From positions 285,497 to 349,496 of the forward strand of contig NZ_JH711481.1 in the NCBI RefSeq assembly GCF_000269805.1: 64,000 bases of DNA, written 5' to 3'. The DNA is from Actinomyces massiliensis 4401292 (GTDB lineage Bacteria > Actinomycetota > Actinomycetes > Actinomycetales > Actinomycetaceae). The translations under genes were made by a program, and so were the position numbers. Shown piece after piece: positions 33,901 through 42,925 of the stretch; positions within the stretch are counted from its first letter, which is position 1; every line of letters begins with the position of its first letter. Under the pieces are notes generated by a model. It saw only the letters and a list, made by a program, of their open reading frames with translations, searched no databases and was not told the DNA's origin.

Positions 33901-35148
33901 ATGAGTACATCAACCACCGGAGTCTGGTCCGAGGCCGGAAAACTGCGAACCGTCATGGTCTGCCCGCCCGGACGCGCGCACTCCTTCCTCACCCCGTCGA
34001 ACTGCCACGACCTCCTCTTCGACGACATCCTCGACGTTGATCGGGCTCGCGCAGACCACGCGGACTTCGTCTCCCTCATGCGCGAGCGCGGTGTCAAGGT
34101 GCTGGAGTTCGACTCCCTGCTCGCCGACGTCCTCGACGTCCCAGAGCACCGCGCCTGGATCCTCGACCGCCGCGTCAACAAGGACACCATGGGTGTGGGC
34201 GTGGCCGAGGGCCTGCGCGACTGGATGGATGAGATGCCCAGCAAGGAGCTGTGCACCTACCTCATCGGCGGGCTGTCCTCGGACGAGGTCCCCGAGGACG
34301 TCCTCGGTACCGGCATCGCCCCCTACCACGTGGGCACCGACGAGCCGGAGATGCTCATCGCTCCCCTGCCCAACTCGATCTTCACCCGCGACTCCTCCGC
34401 CTGGCTCTACCAGGGCGTGTCGCTCAGCTCGATGTTCTGGCCCGCCCGCAAGCGCGAGACCATGCTGGTCAAGGCGGTCTACACCTTCCACCCCGCCTTC
34501 ACCGGCAGGGACTTCCCCATCTGGTTCGACGCCGCCGAGGGCGACCAGGGGCACTCCTTCATCGAGGGCGGTGACATCATGCCGATCGGCAACGGCATCG
34601 TCCTGGTGGGCATGGGAGAGCGCTCGACCTATCAGGCCGTCAGCCGCCTGGCCCACGGGCTGTTCGAGCAGGGCGGAGCCGAGCGCGTGATCGCGGCCCG
34701 CATGCCGCGCGACCGCTCCACCATGCACCTCGACACCATCTTCACGTTCTGCTCCGAGGACGTCGTCAACATCTACGAGCCCGTGGTCTCCCAGCTCACC
34801 TCCTTCTCCCTCGAGCCCTCGAGCACGGAGCCGGGAGGCATCAGGGTCCGCCACGAGGAGGCGCCGTTCCTCGACGTCGTCGGCAAGGCGCTGGGCACCA
34901 CGCTCAACCCGGTCACGTCTCCGGCGGGCCGCCTGGGCGCCGCGCGCGAGCAGTGGGACGACGGCAACAATGTGGTGGCCCTCGAGCCGGGCGTCGTCGT
35001 CGCCTATGACCGGAACTACGGCATCAACTCGGCTCTTCGCAAGGCGGGCATCGAGGTGCTCGAGATCCCCGCCGCCGAGCTCGGGCGCGGACGCGGGGGC
35101 GGTCACTGCATGACGTGCCCCATCGACCGCGATGCGGTCTCGTACTGA
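33901..35148 (+). CDS. arcA: Arginine deiminase
   Basis: 415 residues, typical for the family. It hydrolyses arginine to citrulline and ammonia in the cytoplasm, first step of the ADI pathway, giving ATP and acid resistance. Seen: FTRDSSAW, the catalytic region EGGD ([14 protein letters not shown]), MHLDTIFTF with the catalytic His, and GGGHCMTCP with nucleophile Cys403 near the C-terminus. AAAGGA precedes the ATG. It sits between arcD and arcB in the usual ADI order, and all catalytic motifs are intact. Confidence 0.97.
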   Translation: MSTSTTGVWSEAGKLRTVMVCPPGRAHSFLTPSNCHDLLFDDILDVDRARADHADFVSLMRERGVKVLEFDSLLADVLDVPEHRAWILDRRVNKDTMGVGVAEGLRDWMDEMPSKELCTYLIGGLSSDEVPEDVLGTGIAPYHVGTDEPEMLIAPLPNSIFTRDSSAWLYQGVSLSSMFWPARKRETMLVKAVYTFHPAFTGRDFPIWFDAAEGDQGHSFIEGGDIMPIGNGIVLVGMGERSTYQAVSRLAHGLFEQGGAERVIAARMPRDRSTMHLDTIFTFCSEDVVNIYEPVVSQLTSFSLEPSSTEPGGIRVRHEEAPFLDVVGKALGTTLNPVTSPAGRLGAAREQWDDGNNVVALEPGVVVAYDRNYGINSALRKAGIEVLEIPAAELGRGRGGGHCMTCPIDRDAVSY

Positions 35149-35376
35149 CGAGTACTGAGTCGTACTGGGACCTGAGGCAGGGGGCAGGAAATCCCTGAAG
35201 ACCACTGAAGACCACTGAAAAACCCTGCACGAGCGCACGCCCCCGCATACAGGGGGCGCGCCGGCCCCCAGGTACACCGTATGTACACCGCGGTCCCGCT
35301 GACCTCGCGACCCGCATCATCAGGGGGCGCGCAGCCGCGCACACTGTTGGTCGCCTTTAGCTGCAGGCGACCACGG

Positions 35377-35396
35377 GTGATCGCGTATATCATCAC
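35377..35396. promoter_or_regulatory. Candidate operator/promoter upstream of arcB
   Basis: GTGATCGCGTATATCATCAC has 5-base arms with a 10-base centre; the GTGAT/ATCAC pattern recalls CRP/FNR-family sites, regulators known for ADI operons elsewhere. TATATC inside could be part of the promoter. The rest of 35149-35435 shows only direct repeats (CTGAAGACCA twice) and a GC-rich hairpin. Confidence 0.35.
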
Positions 35397-35435
35397 AGAA
35401 CTGCCACCACCACGTATTCGAGCTTAGGAGTTGTT

Positions 35436-36461
35436 ATGGGTTCTTTGTTGTTTGGGCGTCATTTTCTTAAGGAGTTGGATTTCACTGCTGTGGAGTGGGG
35501 TTCGTTGCTTGAGTTGGCGGCGGAGTTGAAAGCGGCGAAGAAGGCTGGTCGTGAGGTGCAGCGGCTGGTGGGTAAGAACATCGCGTTGATCTTTGAGAAG
35601 ACCTCGACGCGCACGCGGTGCTCGTTCGAGGTCGCGGCCTACGATCAAGGAGCGCGGGTGACGTATCTGGACCCCTCGGGCTCGCAGATGGGTCATAAGG
35701 AATCAGTGGCCGACACCGCCCGGGTCCTGGGCCGGTTCTACGACGGGATCGAGTTCCGCGGCAAGGAACAAGCACATGTCGAGACCCTGGCCGAGTTGTC
35801 CGGGGTCCCGGTATGGAACGGGCTGACCGATCAATGGCACCCCACCCAGATGCTGGCCGATCAACTCACCATGATCGAGCACTCGGGCAAACCGATCCAG
35901 CAGATCGCTTTCGCCTACCTGGGAGACGCCCGCAACAACGTCGCCAACTCACTGCTGATCTCAGCGGCGCTGATGGGCATGGACGTGCGCATGGTCGCCC
36001 CCGCACAACTACAGCCCGAGGCCGAGATCATCGACGCCGCCCACGACCTGGCCGCCACCAGCGGAGCGCGCATCACCATCACCGACGACCCCACCACCGG
36101 CGTGGCCGGAGTGGACTTCCTGTACACCGATGTCTGGGTCTCCATGGGCGAGCCCAAAGAAGTCTGGGACGAACGCATCAACCTGCTGCGCCCCTACCAG
36201 ATCAACCAAGCCCTGGTCCAAGCCACCGGCAACCCGAACGTGAAATTCCTGCACTGCCTACCCGCCTTCCACGACCGCAACACCACCGTAGGCCAAGACA
36301 TCTACACCAAAACCGGCATGGACGGCCTGGAAGTCACCGACGACGTCTTCGAATCCCCCCTCAACGCCGCCTTCGACCAAGCCGAAAACCGCATGCACAC
36401 CATCAAAGCCGTCATGGTCGCCACCCTCGCCACCCCCACCACCGAGGAGACACAACCATGA
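35436..36461 (+). CDS. arcB: Ornithine carbamoyltransferase (catabolic, ADI pathway)
   Basis: 341 residues. It interconverts citrulline plus phosphate with ornithine plus carbamoyl phosphate. Seen: carbamoyl-phosphate site STRTR (57-61), [11 protein letters not shown], and the catalytic HCLPAFHD. Position after arcA, and the overlap of its stop with an arcC start, argue for the catabolic form. The first 50 codons are rich in G/T-ending codons (GGTTCTTTGTTGTTTGGG) while the last third is almost wholly C/A-ending, a marked composition shift inside one gene. TAGGAG precedes the ATG. The pathway's next gene is truncated. Confidence 0.95.
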   Translation: MGSLLFGRHFLKELDFTAVEWGSLLELAAELKAAKKAGREVQRLVGKNIALIFEKTSTRTRCSFEVAAYDQGARVTYLDPSGSQMGHKESVADTARVLGRFYDGIEFRGKEQAHVETLAELSGVPVWNGLTDQWHPTQMLADQLTMIEHSGKPIQQIAFAYLGDARNNVANSLLISAALMGMDVRMVAPAQLQPEAEIIDAAHDLAATSGARITITDDPTTGVAGVDFLYTDVWVSMGEPKEVWDERINLLRPYQINQALVQATGNPNVKFLHCLPAFHDRNTTVGQDIYTKTGMDGLEVTDDVFESPLNAAFDQAENRMHTIKAVMVATLATPTTEETQP

Positions 36462-36577
36462 GAATCGTCGTCGCCCTCGGCGGCAACGCCCTCCTCGAAC
36501 GCAACCAAACCCCCAACGCCTCCACCGGCGCCTGCCCCCGCAGCACCCAACCACCGCCCGAGGATGGTCATGCCTAG
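36458..36577 (+). pseudogene. arcC: Truncated carbamate kinase
   Basis: ATGA overlaps the arcB stop. The first 14 residues, [14 protein letters not shown], are the canonical carbamate kinase N-terminus with its GGNAL motif. The frame then degenerates (RNQTPNASTGACPRS) and stops after 39 codons. Carbamate kinases have about 310 residues, so the active site is missing. Without another copy elsewhere, carbamoyl phosphate made by ArcB could not yield ATP. The argR gene follows within 125 bases, suggesting a deletion removed arcC. Confidence 0.85.
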
Positions 36578-36700
36578 GCTTGGCGCAGGCACCGGCCGGG
36601 CGCCATCAAGGAGGAGACGGCGCCGACTCTCCTAGACTCTCCGGGGAGTCGGGGTGCTCCTCCTCGGACCCGCTTCGCAGGCTTCGACCATGGAGATCTC

Positions 36701-37264
36701 GTGAAAACCAAGTCACCGCAGGAGGTCGTCGACATCGCGGCCCGCACCCGTGCTGCGCGGCGCCGCCTGATCGAACGGTTCATCAGCACGACTCGCATCC
36801 ACTCCCAGCGCGAGTTGCAGCAGATGCTCACGACCCATGGTTTCAGCGTCACTCAGGCGACGCTGTCACGAGACCTCAAGGCGATGCGGGCCTCCAAGGC
36901 CCGCACCGCCAGCGGGAAGCAGGTCTACGTTCTGCCCGAGGCGGGCGCCCCCGGGCAGAAGCGCCTCCCCGACGACGTCGAGGGGCGGGTCGACCAGCAT
37001 CTGGCGCACATGGTCGAGGAGCTGCTGGTCTCGGTGGCCTGCGCCCACGGGGACGTCGTTCTCCAGACGCCCCCGGGGGCGGCGCAGCTGATGGCCGCCG
37101 CCGTGGACGACGCGATGCTTCCGGGCGTCCTCGGAACCATCGCGGGCGATGACACCATTCTCATCGCCACATCCGGGGACGCCGCAGGTCTCGCGGTCGC
37201 CCGGCACATCGCCTCGCTGTCGAACTCCGCCCACGAAGGGCCCGACGGCGACCCCGACCGCTAA
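36701..37264 (+). CDS. argR: Arginine repressor
   Basis: 187 residues, full length. N-terminal winged helix (about 15-80): RRRLIERFISTTRIHSQREL, then GFSVTQATLSRDLKAM. C-terminal hexamerisation and arginine-binding domain (about 100-170): LVSVACAHGDVVLQTPPGAA and VLGTIAGDDTILI with both arginine-contacting Asp residues. The tail (about 172-187) is extra. It regulates arginine synthesis and, in many bacteria, the ADI genes; its place beside arc genes supports the latter here. The GTG start has GGAGAT upstream. It is intact, unlike the effector-only protein at 31859. Confidence 0.95.
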   Translation: MKTKSPQEVVDIAARTRAARRRLIERFISTTRIHSQRELQQMLTTHGFSVTQATLSRDLKAMRASKARTASGKQVYVLPEAGAPGQKRLPDDVEGRVDQHLAHMVEELLVSVACAHGDVVLQTPPGAAQLMAAAVDDAMLPGVLGTIAGDDTILIATSGDAAGLAVARHIASLSNSAHEGPDGDPDR

Positions 37265-37398
37265 GGATGCCGGGGCTGATAGGGAGGCTGAAGCAGCTAA
37301 GGCTGCTGGAGCGACTGGGGCTGAGATGGGGAGGCTGGGGCTGCTAGAGCTGCTGGGGCCGCAGGGCCGACCACCCCGACCGCCCCGCCACCGCACGC

Positions 37399-37475
37399 CG
37401 AGATCGGTCCAGTTCCGCGCCGAGATCGGTCGTACTCCGCCGCGAGATCGGTCCGGTTCCGCGCCGAGATCGCTG
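37399..37475. repeat. 22-bp tandem repeat array (4 units)
   Basis: CGAGATCGGT at 37399, 37421 and 37443, and CGAGATCGCT at 37465, downstream of argR. Confidence 0.9.
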
Positions 37476-37603
37476 ATAGCCCAGCAGCGATCCTCCGCAT
37501 CCGACGCACATGGCGGCAACCACGATATCTTGAGCAACTGCGGGTAACCGGGTAACCCGGGTAACAAGGCCCCGCTATCGCCGCTGCGCTGAGTTCTCGC
37601 TTC

Positions 37604-37621
37604 GGCGGTAGCGCTGGGATT
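37604..37621. repeat. Copy of the tRNA-Ser 3' end (attachment-site-like)
   Basis: GGCGGTAGCGCTGGGATT is an exact 18-base copy of the 3' end region of the tRNA-Ser gene at 38370-38387, in direct orientation and 766 bases away. This is the usual footprint of integration of a mobile element into a tRNA gene. Confidence 0.65.
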
Positions 37622-38369
37622 TCTATCAGGGAAGCTGGTGAGCCAGGCGCCGACAGGGACGAGCGTCACCGGCAAAACGGCCCTTAATAAGCTCCGGCGA
37701 CCCGGCCGGACTTCATGATGCCGTCCTCAGCGAGCTCGAGCGCCTTCCGGGAATGGGCGTGGGAACGGTTGCACACGGGACAGAGGCGGGCTATTCAGAA
37801 GAGTGCCGGTTTTCGTTGGAATTCTGGGGTTGCGATCAGGACGTCAAGGACGGTTGACGCGCTCCCATGTGCGCCTAGGGGGCTCTGTGCACATGGGAAT
37901 GCAGCGACTCGCCTTAATGGAAGTATGAGATCCTTGGAATTACGCGGAGAAATGGCATTCGTCCCAACAGGCCGCTTTTCTCCCATGTGCGTACCTTCTC
38001 GGGTACACGGTATCCGACCGGCCGCGGGACCGGTCTTGGCGCCGAGGGAGGCGCACCCTCTCATGTGCGCAGCGTCCGAGAGTGTCAGAGGCATTGAAGA
38101 CGCGCAGCACGATCACTTTCAGCCAGCCGATCACGAAGCCGGCCTCACAGAGACGATTGAGACCGCGCCACGACGGCGGCCCAGCCAAGCCCGAAGGCAC
38201 ATGAAAGCAGCAGCCCGCTACGAGATCCGATCGCTCTGGAGCATGAACGAAGCCCCGCAATATCAACGGCAGCCCCCACCGGAAGCCCATCCAGCGTGTC
38301 ACCGCTGCACACGCACTGCACACGAAGTTCCCCGGCACCCAACTTCTCGTTGAGTACCGGGGACCCTGA
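37622..38369. other. Segment between tRNA-Ser att-like repeats
   Basis: No intact gene. On the minus strand (about 37690-37790) a short frame reads LCPVCNRSHAHSRKALELAED and ends IMKSGRVAGAY, which looks like the end of a small CxxC zinc-ribbon protein of phage or plasmid type, without a visible start. The remainder has no recognisable content. It probably represents what is left of an integrated element. Confidence 0.4.
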
Positions 38370-38371
38370 TG

Positions 38372-38458
38372 GCGGTAGCGCTGGGATTCGAACCCAGGGT
38401 GGCTATGAACCACACAGACTTTCGAGATCTGCACCTTCGGCCGCTCGGACACGCTACC
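38372..38458 (-). tRNA. serU: tRNA-Ser(CGA)
   Basis: On the minus strand the acceptor stem GGTAGCG pairs with CGCTACC. The anticodon stem-loop is CAGAT-CTCGAAA-GTCTG with anticodon CGA, reading UCG. A long variable arm is present, and the T arm is CTGGG-TTCGAAT-CCCAG. The discriminator is G; CCA is not encoded. The 3' end is duplicated at 37604. Gene symbol is a guess. Confidence 0.93.
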
Positions 38459-38655
38459 TCAGGGCTCGAGGCTACACGGCGGACAGCAGACGGCCCAATC
38501 CGCAGCGGATGCGAGGTCGCTCACGCTCCGGACCAACCTCCTCAACTACCGCAGCCTCAGGTCCGACGACGGCACCCCCTCTCGTAAGACAGCGGGGCGG
38601 GCTGGCGTACGGGCAACCTGCAACGACATGGCGAGGGACCCCCAACAGGTCCCCC

Positions 38656-41220
38656 CTATGTCTCGATCTCGGCGGTGGTTGTGATCATGGCGCTCACCGG
38701 AGTGTAGATATCAACATCGTTTTCAGGTGTCTCAATACTAACAATAAGCGAGTAATGCACGCCCTCATCACTCTGATCCAAAGACGGACGAGTTTTCCAC
38801 CATCCACGGACAGGATGAACCACAATCACGCCTTTTTCAGCGAGGGCCGCCGCCGTCCCACGCCAGATATCCGTATGCAAAGAGCCCGGCTTAGTCTGAG
38901 AATTTGCCCCGAAGAACCAGCCTTCTTCAGTTTCTAGATCAACACTATGATAACTTTCGTTTCTCAAGGCAACATCGATCCGACGGGCGAAAGAAGCACT
39001 CGTCTCTTCTGGACGTTTCATGGAGAAGCGCAGGCCATGGGACTGGTAGGCGTAACGGTTATTCCAACCTCGTCGAGACGGATTGGGCTCGATGAAGTAA
39101 GAGAGAGTGACGCGTAGCTCAGCCTGCGCCTCACCCAGACTCTCTAGAACATCGCGCGGCCATGGAAGATCGTGGAGCGCCATCTCACGATAGACGTGAT
39201 CGACATTCACCTGCCTTCCAGGCTTGAATGGATGCAGTTTCCCTTCGCATACGAGTGTCAGAGCATCTGAAGCACTGCGAAGGGCACGGGCGAGATCCGG
39301 AACGCCCATGCCGTAACGGCGCCGCATTTTCTGAAGCTCTCCCTTCTGCGGCTTCTTCCTCGAAGACTGGCGAGCGCTCATGGCATCGGTCCACCGAGCA
39401 GAGTGGACGACCAACCCGCGCACCGTCTCCGGACGAAGCGCCGGATACTCAGCCTGGACCGATGCGGCAATCGCTGCGACTTGCGCGGAGGCAGCCGAGG
39501 TATCGGAGCTGGTTGTCAAGAAGCTACCGGTACCAGAGGGCTGGAATCGGGTCGTGAGAACGGACAGGTGGTCGGATCGGTCCACGTTCCCGCCGTCCGG
39601 AGACCGGAGCAGATTCCCGCCGTCGGCGACCACGTCGGGCTTGAAAGGCCAGTCAGCATGAGCGAAAGAGACCGAGGTGCGACTGGTGGGAGCGAGGTCT
39701 CCTGCCGGCGCAATTGGCTCATATCCCGTAAAATCCTCAGGCGCGGATCTCATGTCATCGTTGGCGGAGTAAGCGCCGACTGTCAGCGCATTCCACGCCT
39801 GAGCAGGGTCTTCAATCGGCTCCACATCACAGCGAGCGAGGTAGTCGTCCTCAGCGCGAGGATCACGAATGTTCCCGGCCGAGATGACGAAGAGCCTGGG
39901 TCGAGGAGGCTTCTCCCGGTCTAGAAGAAGCCCATGACGCCCCTGGTCGACGGGAAGCACTGAGCGCCCATAGGACAACGCATCGATCGCGGCAGCCCAC
40001 GACGTGGGCATGCCCGCAGCAGTCGCCTCATCGTCGCGACTCGGCGCGGTCACCGCCATGAGGAAGATGCGGGAGCGCTCCGGCGTCTGCAACTCCGGCA
40101 TATCAACAGCGGTGGACGTAACCGCTGCATAGAGCCTGGGTTCATTCTCTCCTTGGTCGGGCAGAATCTTCACCGACTCCAGGCAGTGATCCAGACGCAC
40201 ACTGCCAGCCGCACTCAGCGCCTCCTCCACGTCGCCGTACAGCGCTAGTCCGGCCATTTCCGTACCGTGAGGATAAACCGGATCAGGTCGCCATTGCGCA
40301 TCAACACAATGACAGTCGGCGTCATCGAGACCATCGGCGAGTAAGCGATGCTCATGCTGAACTCCGGTATCCAGGACGCAGACGGCGGGAGCATCACCGG
40401 AGATCGAGCCGGCATGAGACAGCAGGTCTTCAATCCACTTGACCTGCTCGGGTCGGTCCATATTGGTGAAGAACTCAGGCTGATGCGACCGCCTCAACTC
40501 TGCAATACCGTCGACACGCTCGACGACTTGCACGATATCCTTAACTGTGCCTTGCAGCAGACAAACGGTTCGATCGCCGAACTTCAGAGACTGCTCCGGC
40601 GGACAGGAAAGGCCCTGCAGCCTCACCACCCGCAGAAGATGCTCCAATTCTATGTCTTCTATGTCCGAGTTTTTCCGCAGCCAGACCTCCCACCAAACCG
40701 GAGCTCCGTCGTCGGGAAAGCATTCTGGAGGATCAGTCCAGAGCAACCGCGCCGTGGCCTTGCGAATCTGCTCGATCGACTCGATGAGATTGCGATGACG
40801 CGGACGTTCATCCTTGACTGTGTCGACATAGTCATCAAGCTTCCTCAAGAACCACGATTCCTGCGATTCGGGAATATATACCGACGCCGTGAGAACAGCA
40901 TCGTCCTTGTCGCCCGTCGCTGTCGCCGACAATAGCTCAATGTGAGGACCTCGCGTCTTCCGCGAATCCAGCTGCGCGAGGATGTCAAGCGCTCCCGGAA
41001 AGGTCGTAAAAGTAATGGTGCGGGAATTACGGTCGTCCCACTGCTCGGCGGCAATCGCATCCTCGTACTGCCTCCGCAAGGATGCCGCATGAGGCCGGCG
41101 AGAGCCGTCAAAAACCCTACGCTCTCGATTATCTCTATTCTGTCCCGGGGACTTGTAATCCACATTCTCCTCGGGCGGCGGAACGACGAGGTGCTGACGC
41201 GAACGTGGATGCCGAGACAC
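38656..41220 (-). CDS. ietS: Subtilisin-like (S8) protease of an IetAS-type defence pair
   Basis: 854 residues. The S8 triad is intact: Asp284 in VCVLDTGV, His318 in YPHGTEMAG, Ser575 in SDTSAASAQVAAIAAS; the oxyanion Asn450 is in ISAGN. About 270 residues precede the protease and about 250 follow, both unrecognised and probably for target or partner recognition. No signal peptide is present, so it acts inside the cell. It begins three bases after the AAA ATPase stop, with GGAAGG before its GTG. An AAA ATPase plus a large cytoplasmic subtilase is the IetA/IetS anti-phage system described by Gao et al. (2020). The system name rests on this architecture and gene order. Confidence 0.8.
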   Translation of the reverse strand: MSRHPRSRQHLVVPPPEENVDYKSPGQNRDNRERRVFDGSRRPHAASLRRQYEDAIAAEQWDDRNSRTITFTTFPGALDILAQLDSRKTRGPHIELLSATATGDKDDAVLTASVYIPESQESWFLRKLDDYVDTVKDERPRHRNLIESIEQIRKATARLLWTDPPECFPDDGAPVWWEVWLRKNSDIEDIELEHLLRVVRLQGLSCPPEQSLKFGDRTVCLLQGTVKDIVQVVERVDGIAELRRSHQPEFFTNMDRPEQVKWIEDLLSHAGSISGDAPAVCVLDTGVQHEHRLLADGLDDADCHCVDAQWRPDPVYPHGTEMAGLALYGDVEEALSAAGSVRLDHCLESVKILPDQGENEPRLYAAVTSTAVDMPELQTPERSRIFLMAVTAPSRDDEATAAGMPTSWAAAIDALSYGRSVLPVDQGRHGLLLDREKPPRPRLFVISAGNIRDPRAEDDYLARCDVEPIEDPAQAWNALTVGAYSANDDMRSAPEDFTGYEPIAPAGDLAPTSRTSVSFAHADWPFKPDVVADGGNLLRSPDGGNVDRSDHLSVLTTRFQPSGTGSFLTTSSDTSAASAQVAAIAASVQAEYPALRPETVRGLVVHSARWTDAMSARQSSRKKPQKGELQKMRRRYGMGVPDLARALRSASDALTLVCEGKLHPFKPGRQVNVDHVYREMALHDLPWPRDVLESLGEAQAELRVTLSYFIEPNPSRRGWNNRYAYQSHGLRFSMKRPEETSASFARRIDVALRNESYHSVDLETEEGWFFGANSQTKPGSLHTDIWRGTAAALAEKGVIVVHPVRGWWKTRPSLDQSDEGVHYSLIVSIETPENDVDIYTPVSAMITTTAEIET

Positions 41221-41223
41221 GGC

Positions 41224-42210
41224 TCAGCCTTCCGGCACCGAGCGCTGGCGTTCATTCAAAGCCACGACCAAGTCCTCCGTGAGTACCTTCGACTTCCCGG
41301 AGAGAAGGGCCTGCTTGGCGGCATTCTGAGCGGCGATGACGATCTCCGCATGGCTGAGCCCCTGCGCCGCCGCTACGATGCGCGACCACCCCAGGTTGCT
41401 GGTGCGCATAAGGGCCAGCCGATCGACAATGAGCTCGCGAACCCCCGCATCGTCCGGAAGATCGAAATCGAGAGTGACATCGAAGCGCCGGAAGAAAGCT
41501 CGATCAAGCAGACCGGAGTGATTACTGGCGGCCAGGACGATACTGTCGGAGAGATCCTCCTCCAGGAATTGAAGGAAGGAGTTGATCACCCTGCGGATCT
41601 CACCGACGTCGTTCCCCAGAGAGCGCTCCGCAGCCAGCGCATCGACCTCATCGAAGAGGTAGACGCCGCGCACATCGGAGAGCTGGTCGAAAACGAGCCT
41701 GAGTTTCGCAGCCGTCTCCCCCATGTACTTCGTCATGAGAGCATCGAGACGCACTGTGAACAGCGGCAGCCCAAGCTCGCCTGCGACGACTCGGGCGGTC
41801 GAAGTCTTCCCCGTCCCGGGCGGACCGGTCATGAGCACGCGCCGTGCGGGGACCAGCCCATACTCCCCCAGGAGCGAGCGTTGACGCTGCTCGGCGAGAA
41901 TCCGCTCAAGCGCACTACGAAGAGGCGGGGCCAGCGTGAGATCGACAAGACGGTCATCCGGATAAGCCACCGACAGCAGGCCCGCCAACTCTCCGCGCGG
42001 CTGAGCCACAGGAACGATGGCGGCCACCCGCTGCTGGGCAGCCGTGGAAGCCCGAAGATCACCAACCAGGTCACGCAGCTCCTGAGCGAATCGCGACTGC
42101 CCGGCACGCGCTGCCTTCGCGGCCACCTGGATGGCGACGGCGTAGAACTGCGCATCGTCACCATCCCCATGGCTGCGCACGAGCGCACGCACCTGGTCGT
42201 TGGTCGCCAT
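41224..42210 (-). CDS. ietA: AAA ATPase of an IetAS-type defence pair
   Basis: 328 residues. An all-helical N-terminus (about 1-90) is followed by an AAA module: Walker A GPPGTGKT (129-136), substrate-loop region LDALMTKYMGETAAKLR, Walker B VYLFDEVDAL (183-192), sensor-1 VLAASNH, and an arginine-finger region DRAFFRRFDVTLDFDLP. This is the classical FtsH/p97-like AAA type rather than a McrB or ORC type. It is the promoter-proximal gene of the pair and is translated just before the subtilase. In the known system both proteins are needed, and the ATPase is presumed to control or feed the protease (family knowledge plus inference). It is bounded by tadA. Confidence 0.82.
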   Translation of the reverse strand: MATNDQVRALVRSHGDGDDAQFYAVAIQVAAKAARAGQSRFAQELRDLVGDLRASTAAQQRVAAIVPVAQPRGELAGLLSVAYPDDRLVDLTLAPPLRSALERILAEQRQRSLLGEYGLVPARRVLMTGPPGTGKTSTARVVAGELGLPLFTVRLDALMTKYMGETAAKLRLVFDQLSDVRGVYLFDEVDALAAERSLGNDVGEIRRVINSFLQFLEEDLSDSIVLAASNHSGLLDRAFFRRFDVTLDFDLPDDAGVRELIVDRLALMRTSNLGWSRIVAAAQGLSHAEIVIAAQNAAKQALLSGKSKVLTEDLVVALNERQRSVPEG

Positions 42211-42260
42211 ACGCCTTCTCCCGACGCCGATCAGAACTACCCCTAATGGTAAGCCCTACA

Positions 42261-42749
42261 TCACCGCCGCTCGGCGAAGAACCTCCGCAGCAGCGCCTCG
42301 GACTCTCTCTCGCGCACCCCGGCCACGACCTCGACGCGATGATTGGCACGCGGGTCGCGCAGCACATCGCGCACACTCCCGCACGCCCCCGTCTTCGGCT
42401 CCCAGACGGCGAAGACCACCCGCACCAGACGCGCCAACTGGATGGCGCCGGCGCACATGGTGCAGGGCTCGAGAGTCACCACCAGCTCGCAGCCGTCCAT
42501 ATGCGAATCGCCCAGCGCCGCCCCCGCCGCTCGCAGGGCCAGCACCTCAGCGTGGGCCGTGGGATCGCATGCGGCCTGGCGGGCATTGGCCGCCTCCGCC
42601 AGGGCCTCGCCGTCGGGCCCGAGGACGACGGCGCCCACCGGCACCTCGCCGGCCCGACCGGCACCTGCGGCCAGGGTGAGCGCACGATCCATCGCGGCGC
42701 CGTAGCGCGCCTCGATCAGACCGCCTCTCACGCCCTCAGCTCGACGCAC
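42261..42749 (-). CDS. tadA: tRNA-specific adenosine deaminase
   Basis: 162 residues. It converts adenosine 34 to inosine in tRNA-Arg(ACG). The zinc-deaminase motifs are complete: HAE (66-68, His ligand and catalytic Glu) and PCTMC (Cys96 and Cys99). VPVGAVVLGPDGE near residue 37 and the C-terminal ALLRRFFAERR fit TadA. The start is uncertain: Met20 (AAMDRALTL) is an alternative, since TadA normally begins near there. It lies 50 bases downstream of the ietA start and on the same strand, and ends that conserved block. Confidence 0.92.
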   Translation of the reverse strand: MRRAEGVRGGLIEARYGAAMDRALTLAAGAGRAGEVPVGAVVLGPDGEALAEAANARQAACDPTAHAEVLALRAAGAALGDSHMDGCELVVTLEPCTMCAGAIQLARLVRVVFAVWEPKTGACGSVRDVLRDPRANHRVEVVAGVRERESEALLRRFFAERR

Positions 42750-42925
42750 GATGAGACCTCATCAAAAATATGATCTACTTCACATTGAGCGGCCGGAACC
42801 GTACATTCCATGCAGCCTCCAACCCTCTTCTTCCGGCGAGAATCCGCCACTCCCAGTTGATCTTTGCATCAGCTCCTGCAAGGCTCTACGGCTGACATCA
42901 CCACGGTGAATGGAGTCAAGTCAAT

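Noticed and set aside
33910-35277. 455-codon open frame antisense to arcA
   Set aside because: arcA has complete catalytic motifs; the antisense frame has none.
35149-35376. Possible small RNA before arcB
   Set aside because: A GC-rich hairpin and short direct repeats are present but no promoter-terminator pair could be shown.
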